From NCBI GenBank assembly GCA_017417045.1, contig JAFPZZ010000036.1:1-32052 (forward strand): DNA of 32,052 nucleotides, in the 5' to 3' direction. Under the pieces are notes generated by a model, which worked only from the letters and a program-made list of their open reading frames with translations, searched no databases and had not been told where the DNA came from. Source of the stretch: Bacillota bacterium. Its GTDB lineage: Bacteria; Bacillota; Clostridia; Peptostreptococcales; Anaerovoracaceae. A program made the position numbers and the translations under genes. Positions 19,404 through 24,859 of this stretch are shown here, piece by piece (within the stretch, counting starts at the first letter, position 1; each line of letters opens with the position of its first letter).

Positions 19404-19531
19404 AGAAAAACGGCCCCTGTCTTCAGTACGGTGCATAAACTCGCCCCTGTCCCCCATAAGGACAGGGGCTTCGGACATATGCACCTTGCGCCTACACCCG
19501 GCGCATCTGAAGACGACGGGGCTGTTTTTCT
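19404..19531. ncRNA. Unidentified multi-stem structured element, possible small RNA or double terminator
   Basis: A closing stem of 14 pairs joins 19404-19417 to 19518-19531, extended by eight pairs between GTCTTCAG (19419-19426) and CTGAAGAC (19507-19514). It encloses two arms. Arm one pairs GGTGCATA (19430-19437) with TATGCACC (19478-19485) and carries a ten-pair hairpin, GCCCCTGTCC (19443-19452) with GGACAGGGGC (19460-19469). Arm two pairs TGCGCC (19487-19492) with GGCGCA (19500-19505). The closing stem has A-runs on one side and T-runs on the other, so transcription from either strand could end there. It matches no riboswitch, 6S, tmRNA, SRP or RNase P pattern I know. No gene follows in a position that would suggest a riboswitch. 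Confidence 0.6.
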
Positions 19532-19743
19532 TTAACGCTTAGCTGCTCCTCGCTATGGCCCCCTCAGGCCCCGCGGAAGCTCGCGGTGAACGGTGCTTGA
19601 TGGCTGTCCGTAGATCCATGCGAGATGCCGCCTGTGTCGATTTGCAGTATTTCTCGACCCTGCGAAGCTGACGAGGGATCATTGCAAAATGCAGATATGA
19701 TACGTGCCGAATGAATGTGATCGATCCCTGCCGCACCGAGGTG

Positions 19744-19952
19744 CTGCCGGATGCGTGCATGAGGGACCATTGCGAGGAGCCGTCTATGCTGACGCTGAGC
19801 GAGCGTTCCGGTCTCGAGAACGAGCAAAAGCGGATAGGAGTTGTCCTATCCGCTTTAAGATTCTTTATCTTGTTCTCTCGTTCCAGAGACCACGCGAAGC
19901 GATCAGCATCAGGCGACGAAGCACTCTGGTCCCAAAGGCACGCATCCGGCAG
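19744..19952. repeat. 209-bp imperfect palindrome (REP/MITE-like element)
   Basis: The element is bounded by a perfect 15-bp inverted repeat, CTGCCGGATGCGTGC at 19744-19758 and its complement at 19938-19952. At its centre a 13-bp perfect stem (AAAGCGGATAGGA, 19827-19839, with 19844-19856) surrounds a four-base loop. The intervening arms are also complementary in blocks, for example GGGACCA with TGGTCCC and GGTCTC with GAGACC. The motifs ATTGCGAGGAGC and GCGACGAAGCA resemble a widespread class of intergenic palindromic repeats. No transposase gene is present. Confidence 0.7.
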
Positions 19953-20010
19953 CGGCATCCATAAAAAACAGGAGGGGACTTTCATCCTCTCCCGCATGCT
20001 TCATATCCTG

Positions 20011-20901
20011 CTATTTCTTGCCCTTCTTTGCGACAGCCTTCCTGGCGGCCTTTTCGGCGGCCTCTCTCTTCTTTCTGTTCATCCTAACGATCGCCTTCGG
20101 GCACTCCAAACCTCTGCTCACAACGGAGCCGGAGCTCTTGACGTGGTAGTTGGACGCCCTTCTGGCGGCCTCGTATTCCTCCTCGAGGCGCTTCTGCTGG
20201 GCAGCGATCTCAGCGGCCATGGCCTCGTCCTGCTTGCTGCGGGACGCCTCCGCCTTGGCTGCGTTCTTGGCCTGCTTCTCCCTGCGGCTGTCGATTATCT
20301 TTCTGGCCTCGTCGACGGTAATGCCCTTCTCCTTGGCGAGCTTGTAGGGGTTCATCTCCTCATAGACGGCGGCGGGAGCCTTTCCTCCGGCGCCCTGCTC
20401 GTCGGCCTTCTTCATGGCCTGCCTGGTAGAGAGGAACATGACGGCGAGCATCGCGAACATCAGGCCCATGTTGATATAGCCGTCGGCGCTGGTGTTCCTG
20501 GTCTTGAAGGTGCTGGTAACGGTCTGTCCTAGGGTGCTTCCGGAGGCCGAGGCAACGCCCGGAAGTATCTCCACGGTGTATTCGGTGTTCGCGGTCAGGG
20601 TCTCTCTGATGATGAGCCAGAGCTGATCGGGATACTTCTCTTCGGAGTAGGCGATCTCAAACGGGACTTCATTGCCCTCGCCATCCTTGATGCTGATGAG
20701 GGAGGCGTTCGCCTCAATGGCGTTGGCGTCCATCATGTTCTCGCTGAAGGTGAGCTTGATCGCCATGTTCTGGACCTGCTTGCCGGTCTCGCCGTTCTTG
20801 GGACTGATATTGGTTATCTCGAGGCCCGCGGCGAAACAGACCTGGCTCATGGTGAGCACCAGACACAGCGCAAGGCATATTAGTGATGCCGCTCTTTTCA
20901 T
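20011..20901 (-). CDS. Membrane-anchored Ig-like (Big_5/SbsA-type) domain protein with coiled-coil tail
   Basis: A 296-residue protein with a signal peptide (residues 1 to about 24, ending CFAAG). An extracytoplasmic domain of about 110 residues follows, beginning ITNISPKNGETG and including the TFSENM and YTVEILPGVAS segments of the bacterial Ig-like Big_5 fold. Then come one transmembrane helix (about residues 142-160, MGLMFAMLAVMFL) and a cytoplasmic tail rich in Lys, Arg, Glu and Ala that should form a coiled coil (about residues 190-250), ending in a Lys-rich stretch. It looks like a surface sensor or scaffold, but no function is established. Its ATG lies one base after the tadA stop, and its GGAGG ribosome binding site is inside tadA, so the two are translationally coupled. 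Confidence 0.75.
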   Translation of the reverse strand: MKRAASLICLALCLVLTMSQVCFAAGLEITNISPKNGETGKQVQNMAIKLTFSENMMDANAIEANASLISIKDGEGNEVPFEIAYSEEKYPDQLWLIIRETLTANTEYTVEILPGVASASGSTLGQTVTSTFKTRNTSADGYINMGLMFAMLAVMFLSTRQAMKKADEQGAGGKAPAAVYEEMNPYKLAKEKGITVDEARKIIDSRREKQAKNAAKAEASRSKQDEAMAAEIAAQQKRLEEEYEAARRASNYHVKSSGSVVSRGLECPKAIVRMNRKKREAAEKAARKAVAKKGKK

Positions 20902-20902
20902 T

Positions 20903-21385
20903 TCAAACTTCCTCCGGGTGATCTTTTGTGCTTCTGAGTCCTCTGAAGAAATCCTTCAGCATACCGCTGCAGGCAGCCTCCAGGACGCCGGTCTCGACCG
21001 CCGCCCTGTGGTTGAGTCTTTCGTCGCGGACTATATCGAAGAGGGAACCGCAGGCCCCGCTCTTGGGGTCCATAGTCCCTATATACAGCTTGTCTATCCT
21101 GTTCAGCACGATGGCGCCGGCGCACATAGCGCAGGGCTCGAGCGTGACGTAGAGCTCGCAGCCTGACAGGCGGTGGTTCTTTCCCTTAAGAGCCTCTAGC
21201 GCGGCCTTCATGGCCAGCATCTCGGCGTGAGCCGTGGGATCCTTGGTCTGCACCGTCATGTTGTGCGCGCGCGACACTATCTCACCGCCGTGTACCACTA
21301 CGGCGCCTATAGGGACCTCTCCTTCGGAGGCCGCGGCCGCGGCTTCCTCAAGGGCTTCGGCCATGTACCGCTCGCTCTCAGACAT
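20903..21385 (-). CDS. tadA: tRNA-specific adenosine deaminase
   Basis: TadA converts adenosine 34 to inosine in tRNA-Arg(ACG), allowing one tRNA to read several CGN codons. The 160-residue protein has the zinc/proton-shuttle motif HAE (PTAHAEMLA) and the PCAMC zinc ligands (LEPCAMCAGAI), with the typical GEVPIGAVVV start of the deaminase fold. The frame extends upstream to a GTG at 21409, but the ATG at 21385 has AAGGAG at good spacing and fits the family N-terminus (MSESERYMAEAL). A divergent promoter region separates it from a tRNA-Arg gene. Confidence 0.94.
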   Translation of the reverse strand: MSESERYMAEALEEAAAAASEGEVPIGAVVVHGGEIVSRAHNMTVQTKDPTAHAEMLAMKAALEALKGKNHRLSGCELYVTLEPCAMCAGAIVLNRIDKLYIGTMDPKSGACGSLFDIVRDERLNHRAAVETGVLEAACSGMLKDFFRGLRSTKDHPEEV

Positions 21386-21411
21386 AAAAAGCTCCTTAAA
21401 ACGCAACACTT

Positions 21412-21445
21412 ATCTTATCATAACGAGATTTGCCTTGCAATCCAA
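21412..21445 (-). promoter_or_regulatory. Promoter region of tadA
   Basis: Two overlapping sigma-A-like options exist on the minus strand: TTGGAT (21445-21440), 17 bases, TATGAT (21422-21417); or TTGCAA (21440-21435), 17 bases, TAAGAT (21417-21412). Either gives a short leader ending in AAGGAG before the ATG at 21385. Confidence 0.55.
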
Positions 21446-21463
21446 AGATTAATGATTTATAAT
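21435..21463 (+). promoter_or_regulatory. Promoter of the tRNA-Arg gene
   Basis: TTGCAA (21435-21440), a spacer of exactly 17 bases and a consensus TATAAT (21458-21463) are seen. Transcription would start near 21470, about 80 bases before the mature tRNA. The TTGCAA hexamer is its own complement and may also act as a -35 for tadA. Confidence 0.75.
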
Positions 21464-21548
21464 ACATTGCACGCAGGAAAAAGGAGCCCCTAAAAAGGTC
21501 CCGTATCCGGACAGGAGACTATCCTCCCGGGCGCTGCGCGAAAGACCT

Positions 21549-21623
21549 GCCCTCATAGTTAAACGGATATAACGGAGGTTTCCTAAACCTTTGTTCGTGG
21601 TTCGATTCCGCGTGGGGGTGCCA
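21549..21623 (+). tRNA. tRNA-Arg, anticodon CCU (CCA end encoded)
   Basis: A full cloverleaf of 75 bases including the encoded CCA can be drawn. The acceptor stem pairs GCCCTCA with TGGGGGT (G-T pairs at positions 1 and 5). The D stem is GTT/AAC, the anticodon stem is GAGGT/ACCTT with loop TTCCTAA, and the T arm is CGTGG, TTCGATT, CCGCG. The discriminator base is G. Anticodon CCT reads AGG arginine codons. It stands alone, with its own promoter and terminator. Confidence 0.95.
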
Positions 21624-21629
21624 AGCCGG

Positions 21630-21662
21630 CCGGGAGAGCGATGACGCTCTTCCGGTCTTTTT
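21630..21662 (+). terminator. Terminator of the tRNA-Arg gene
   Basis: CCGGGAGAGCG pairs with CGCTCTTCCGG (one G-T pair) around an ATGA loop, followed by TCTTTTTAT. It begins seven bases after the CCA of the tRNA. Confidence 0.9.
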
Positions 21663-21776
21663 ATCAGCTTATAATCCGGACGACGAACAGCAGGCGGCGC
21701 CATTAGATGTCTTGCCGCGCATATCCGGCCGGAAGATATCTAAGCCGAAAAACATCCAAAGAAAGGCGGTCACAGC

Positions 21777-22340
21777 ATGAAAAGGAATCCCATAGCGACG
21801 ATGCACATGGCGAGCGGCGCTGACATAGTGATAGAGCTGCTCCCAGACGCAGCCCCCAACACGGTCGCGAGCTTCATACACCTGGCGAAGCTCGGCGTTT
21901 ACGACGGGCACGCCATAGAGCGCATCTGCCCGGGCAGGTGGGTCGACGCGAGCTACAGCGCGTTCCACAGGGACGAGGCGAAGTATCTGATACCCAGGGA
22001 ATCCGAGCTGCATCCCGAGATAGAGCCCCTTGATTCGCACCCGGGCTGCATCTGCATGGGGGGCTACGAGGCGGGCCTCGCCGGAGGGGAGTTCTTCTTC
22101 CCCGTCAAGGACTGCCCTAACCACAAGGGCATATACCCCGTCTTCGGGCACGTGATCTCCGGCATGGAGGAGATATACAGGATAGAGAAGGTCGCGACGA
22201 AGCCAGTGGGCGACGGCCGCATCGAGATAAACGAGCCGCTAGAGCCCGAGGTCATAGAAAAGGTGACGGTCGAGACCTTCGGAGCCGAATACCCCGAGCC
22301 GGTAAAGATCGACGCGCCTCTCCCGAAGAGCTGGACCTAA
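21777..22340 (+). CDS. Divergent cyclophilin-type peptidyl-prolyl isomerase
   Basis: A 187-residue protein with the cyclophilin fold pattern: IVIELLPDAAPNTVASFIHLAKLGVYDG (residues 17-44) at the start and GIYPVFGHVISGMEEIYRIEKV near residues 117-139. The catalytic arginine position is kept (Arg49 in AIERICPG), but the residues that line the proline pocket differ. PGFMIQ of typical cyclophilins is PGRWVD here (residues 52-57), and the usual SQFFI strand is replaced by GEFFFP. There is no signal peptide, so it should be cytoplasmic. The ribosome binding site is modest (AAAGGCGG). Isomerase activity is uncertain given these changes; a binding role is possible. Confidence 0.85.
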   Translation: MKRNPIATMHMASGADIVIELLPDAAPNTVASFIHLAKLGVYDGHAIERICPGRWVDASYSAFHRDEAKYLIPRESELHPEIEPLDSHPGCICMGGYEAGLAGGEFFFPVKDCPNHKGIYPVFGHVISGMEEIYRIEKVATKPVGDGRIEINEPLEPEVIEKVTVETFGAEYPEPVKIDAPLPKSWT

Positions 22341-22432
22341 GAGCACCTTGGGCCTCAGGCAGCTGCGAGAGGGCAGCTGCTATGAGGGAAGGGCTTCGCG
22401 GAGCTTAAGGCTGCGCCGCAAAAATAATACGC

Positions 22433-22464
22433 AGGCCCCCGATGTATCATCAGGGGCCTTTTAT
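22433..22464. terminator. Terminator between the cyclophilin and MBL-hydrolase genes
   Basis: AGGCCCC (22433-22439) pairs with GGGGCCT (22453-22459), and GATG/CATC pair inside around a TAT loop. TTTTATT follows on the plus strand. On the minus strand the flank GCGTATTATTTTT is less ideal but may also serve the convergent MBL gene. The rest of 22341-22567 holds only short GC-rich palindromes. Confidence 0.85.
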
Positions 22465-22567
22465 TGTGCTTTCACTGCTGCCGCGGCCGATCTTTCGACT
22501 GAGCAGCCGCTCGGCAGCAGCCATCTGCGGCTCTCACCGAGGACCTCTATTCCTCCGGCAGGGGCTG

Positions 22568-23263
22568 CTACTCCTCAGGGAGCGGCCTCAGAAAGCCCGC
22601 GAAGGGAAATCTGAAGAGCAGTATGGGATTCCCGTGCGCCTCGAAGAGCGTGCCCTCGGCCTCCCCCGCGAGTATCTTTTCCGCTCCCTCTATGAGCTGA
22701 GGGATGAGCTCCGGGGACACCGGAAAGCTCCCGTGAGACGGCCAGACCTCGTCGTAGAGATCCGAGAGCTCCAAAAGTCTCCTCATGCTGGCCGGGTATA
22801 TGCCGAGGTCGCGCATGGGCCCGAACATGTAGATATTTCCGTCCTGCACCGAATCGCCTCCGATCAGGAAGCGTCCGTTCACGTCGAGCAGCGCTATGCT
22901 GCCCGGAGTATGGCCTGGTATGTGGATGATCCTTAAGGGCCTTCCGCCTAGGTCTATCACGTCTCCGTCCTCGAGCGGGACTATCTCGCCCGTGCCTCCC
23001 GCGCGGCGGAAGTTCTCTTCCTCGGCCGGGTTCATCCAGGCCTTATCGAAGGCGGCGTGCCCCGAGATGTGGTCGCGGTCCGCGTGGGTGTAGATCATGA
23101 TAAGGGGAAGAGCCGTCAGGCTCTCCGCGATGCTCCTCGCGTCCGGCGTGTCCATGCCGCTGTCTATGAGGGCGGCGCGCTCGCTGCCGCAGAGCAGGAA
23201 GAACCTCACGTGACCGTCCTCGATGCGCCAGCTGTTCTCGTTTATCCTGATGATCTCGCTCAT
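22568..23263 (-). CDS. MBL-fold metallo-hydrolase with an HxDxDH metal motif
   Basis: A 231-residue cytoplasmic protein of the metallo-beta-lactamase fold. The metal-binding sites are THADRDHISGH (His60, Asp62, Asp64, His65), HIPGHTPGSIALLD, the GGDSVQDG aspartate, and the late WPSHG histidine. The usual HxHxDH motif is changed to HxDxDH at residue 62. The closest functional families include glyoxalase II-like and lactonase-like hydrolases; the substrate is not predictable. AAGGAGG six bases before the ATG is a strong ribosome binding site. The nitroreductase gene ends 66 bases upstream on the same strand. Confidence 0.88.
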   Translation of the reverse strand: MSEIIRINENSWRIEDGHVRFFLLCGSERAALIDSGMDTPDARSIAESLTALPLIMIYTHADRDHISGHAAFDKAWMNPAEEENFRRAGGTGEIVPLEDGDVIDLGGRPLRIIHIPGHTPGSIALLDVNGRFLIGGDSVQDGNIYMFGPMRDLGIYPASMRRLLELSDLYDEVWPSHGSFPVSPELIPQLIEGAEKILAGEAEGTLFEAHGNPILLFRFPFAGFLRPLPEE

Positions 23264-23329
23264 GTTTTCCCTCCTTGCGCTTCGGATCGTACGTTAAAGG
23301 TATGAAGCTTTTCGGCCGGCTTGCCCGGC

Positions 23330-23956
23330 TTAAATAAGCTCCACGAGATTTCCCGTCCTCGGAAGAGGTTCCCTCGCGGGCAGCCCATCCTCGGTATCCG
23401 CGAAGCCTATGGCGACTCCGCCGCATACGACCTCGCCCTCCTTCATCCCGACTTCGCGCAGGAACTCGTTCAGCTCGGGATCGTCCTGTACGAAGCGCAC
23501 GGTATTGATCCAGCAGGAACCGAGGTCCAGGGCGTTCGCCGTCAGCATCATGTTTTCTATCGCGCAGGCGCAGTCGGCGAAGCGGTTATAATAGTTCTCG
23601 TCGCTCGCGGTAAGTATGAGCACCGGGGCCTCGTAGTAGAAGTCGCGCACCTTGCCTTCTTCGGCGGCCTTCTTCGCGCCATTCACGGAATTCAGGAAGG
23701 ATCTGTACATCCCCGGCTCCTCCTCGACCTTTACGAGGGCTGCGTTCGTGAGCTCCTTGAGCCTGGAGAGCAGCGCTTTGTCCAGCATGACGAGAAAGTG
23801 CGTCTTCTGGTTGTTGCCCCCGCTGGGGGCATATCTGCCGGCTTCTATTATCATGTCCAGCATGTCCTGCGGAAGCTCGGCATCCTTGAATCTTCTGGTG
23901 CTGCGCCTAGTCTTTATCACCGAGAGCAGCATCCCGGCCTTTTGACAGTCACTCAT
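23330..23956 (-). CDS. Nitroreductase-family flavoprotein
   Basis: A 208-residue FMN-dependent oxidoreductase. The FMN phosphate-binding motif TRRSTRRFKD lies near residues 16-25, GRYAPSGGNNQKTHF near residues 40-55, and the ENMMLTANALDLGSCWI dimer-interface helix in the second half. Members reduce nitro groups, quinones or other electrophiles with NAD(P)H; the natural substrate is unknown. The frame extends upstream to 24085, but the extra 43 residues are encoded by a repeat-containing intergenic segment. The ATG at 23956 has GAGAGG at good spacing and matches the family start. It probably shares a transcript with the SDR gene upstream. Confidence 0.9.
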   Translation of the reverse strand: MSDCQKAGMLLSVIKTRRSTRRFKDAELPQDMLDMIIEAGRYAPSGGNNQKTHFLVMLDKALLSRLKELTNAALVKVEEEPGMYRSFLNSVNGAKKAAEEGKVRDFYYEAPVLILTASDENYYNRFADCACAIENMMLTANALDLGSCWINTVRFVQDDPELNEFLREVGMKEGEVVCGGVAIGFADTEDGLPAREPLPRTGNLVELI

Positions 23957-24022
23957 TTGCTTTACCTCTCTGTTGATGATAGTGGGATGATAGTCGCTTT
24001 GCTTTTGCGGGCGCGAAAGAAT

Positions 24023-24072
24023 CGCGGCCAATGTCTCATGCGGCAGCCGCGAAAATACCGCGGCCAATGTCT
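24023..24072. repeat. 36-bp-period direct repeats with CGCGGCC/GGCCGCG palindromes
   Basis: CGCGGCCAATGTCT occurs at 24023-24036 and 24059-24072, exactly 36 bases apart. Related GCGCGAAAG and GCCGCGAAA blocks lie on either side and continue to about 24100. CGCGGCC at 24059 can pair with GGCCGCG near 24090. The array fills most of the gap between the nitroreductase and SDR genes. Confidence 0.7.
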
Positions 24073-24116
24073 GGAAAGGTCCCAATCGGGGCCGCGAAAG
24101 CCCGCGCCTGGCGCTC

Positions 24117-24782
24117 TTATATCACCATGCCTCCGTTCACGCCTAGCACCTGGCCCGTGATGAACGAAGCCTCGGGACCGGCCAGAAAGTATATCGCCGC
24201 AGCCGCCTCCTCGGGTTCGCCTATGCGGCCGAGCGGAGTCTCCTCCTCTAGGGCGCGAAGCTCCGCTTCGCTGAAGGCGCCCAGCATCCTTGTCCGTATG
24301 CAGCCCGGGGAGACGCAGTTGACGCGTATCCCCGAAGGTCCGAGCTCCTTGGCGAGGGCCTTGGTCAGAGCTATGAGCCCTCCCTTGGCGGCGGAGTAAT
24401 GGGCCTCCATCGACGCCCCGGTCTCTCCCCACATGGACGCGACGTTGACTATGCTCCCGCTCTTTCTCGATATCATCGCGGGGAGGAAGGCCCTTATCAC
24501 GAGGTAGGCGGCCTTGAGGTCGCTGTCCATCATATCGTCCCACTCAGCCTCGGAGACGTCCTGCAATTGCTTTTGTTGCGCTATCCCGGCGCAGTTTACG
24601 ATGACGTCGGGGCAGCCCTTCTCGCCCATGAGCTTCTTTGCGAAGGCCTCGACCTGCGCGGAGTCCCTGAGATCGCAGTCAGTCCTGTGCGCAACTTCCG
24701 CGACCTCCCAGCCCTCTCTTCTGAATCTTTCGGCAGCGGCCTTTCCTATGCCTCTTCCTGCTCCTGTTATAAGCGCGAGCAT
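24117..24782 (-). CDS. Short-chain dehydrogenase/reductase (FabG-like)
   Basis: A 221-residue NAD(P)-dependent oxidoreductase of the classical SDR type. The cofactor-binding glycine motif TGAGRGIG lies at residues 6-13, the NCAG motif near residue 64, and the catalytic Ser116 with Tyr129 and Lys133 (YSAAK) has the normal spacing. The following PG motif (NCVSPGCIRT) and the C-terminal GQVLGVNGGMVI are as in FabG-type 3-oxoacyl-ACP reductases. It stands away from any fatty-acid gene and is a little short, so I call it FabG-like rather than fabG. AAGGAG lies five bases before the ATG. Confidence 0.9.
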   Translation of the reverse strand: MLALITGAGRGIGKAAAERFRREGWEVAEVAHRTDCDLRDSAQVEAFAKKLMGEKGCPDVIVNCAGIAQQKQLQDVSEAEWDDMMDSDLKAAYLVIRAFLPAMISRKSGSIVNVASMWGETGASMEAHYSAAKGGLIALTKALAKELGPSGIRVNCVSPGCIRTRMLGAFSEAELRALEEETPLGRIGEPEEAAAAIYFLAGPEASFITGQVLGVNGGMVI

Positions 24783-24824
24783 ACAGTCTCCTTTCCGTTT
24801 TACCTGCTAAAAGTATATCACAGC

Positions 24825-24853
24825 TTGAATATCCTTTTCTTTGGTTATATTAT
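24825..24853 (+). promoter_or_regulatory. Promoter of alr, predicting a leaderless mRNA
   Basis: TTGAAT (24825-24830), a 17-base spacer and TATTAT (24848-24853) are well formed. The expected start point, seven bases after the -10, is 24860, the A of the alr ATG. No ribosome binding site is present between the -10 and the ATG. Confidence 0.65.
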
Positions 24854-24859
24854 TTTCCC

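Larger units (their letters stand above)
19286..20010. other. 725-bp gene-free region rich in palindromes and folded elements
   Basis: No frame here shows coding character: the open frames on both strands are rich in Arg, Ser and Cys and match no family. Instead the region contains a lone TATAAT (19330-19335), a hairpin (19351-19400), a multi-stem structure (19404-19531), a GGGATC/GATCCC-bounded partial repeat (19675-19728) and a 209-bp imperfect palindrome (19744-19952). It lies between the convergent regulator gene (+) and the Ig-like protein gene (-). Confidence 0.75.

Noticed and set aside
19404..19531. Riboswitch or T-box leader
   Set aside because: No T-box sequence or known aptamer core, and no co-oriented gene begins shortly downstream on either strand.
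19539..19997. 152-residue minus-strand frame in the palindrome-rich gap
   Set aside because: The frame follows the palindromes, no ribosome binding site precedes it, and the peptide resembles translations of intergenic repeats.
19711..20532. 273-residue plus-strand frame
   Set aside because: Its second half is antisense to the Ig-like protein gene and its first half covers the palindrome; there is no ribosome binding site.
23957..24085. N-terminal extension of the nitroreductase to 24085
   Set aside because: It is encoded by the 36-bp repeats, while the ATG at 23956 has a good ribosome binding site.
24000..24110. CRISPR array suggested by evenly spaced repeats
   Set aside because: Only two clear 14-base copies, GC-rich palindromic spacers related to each other, and no cas genes.
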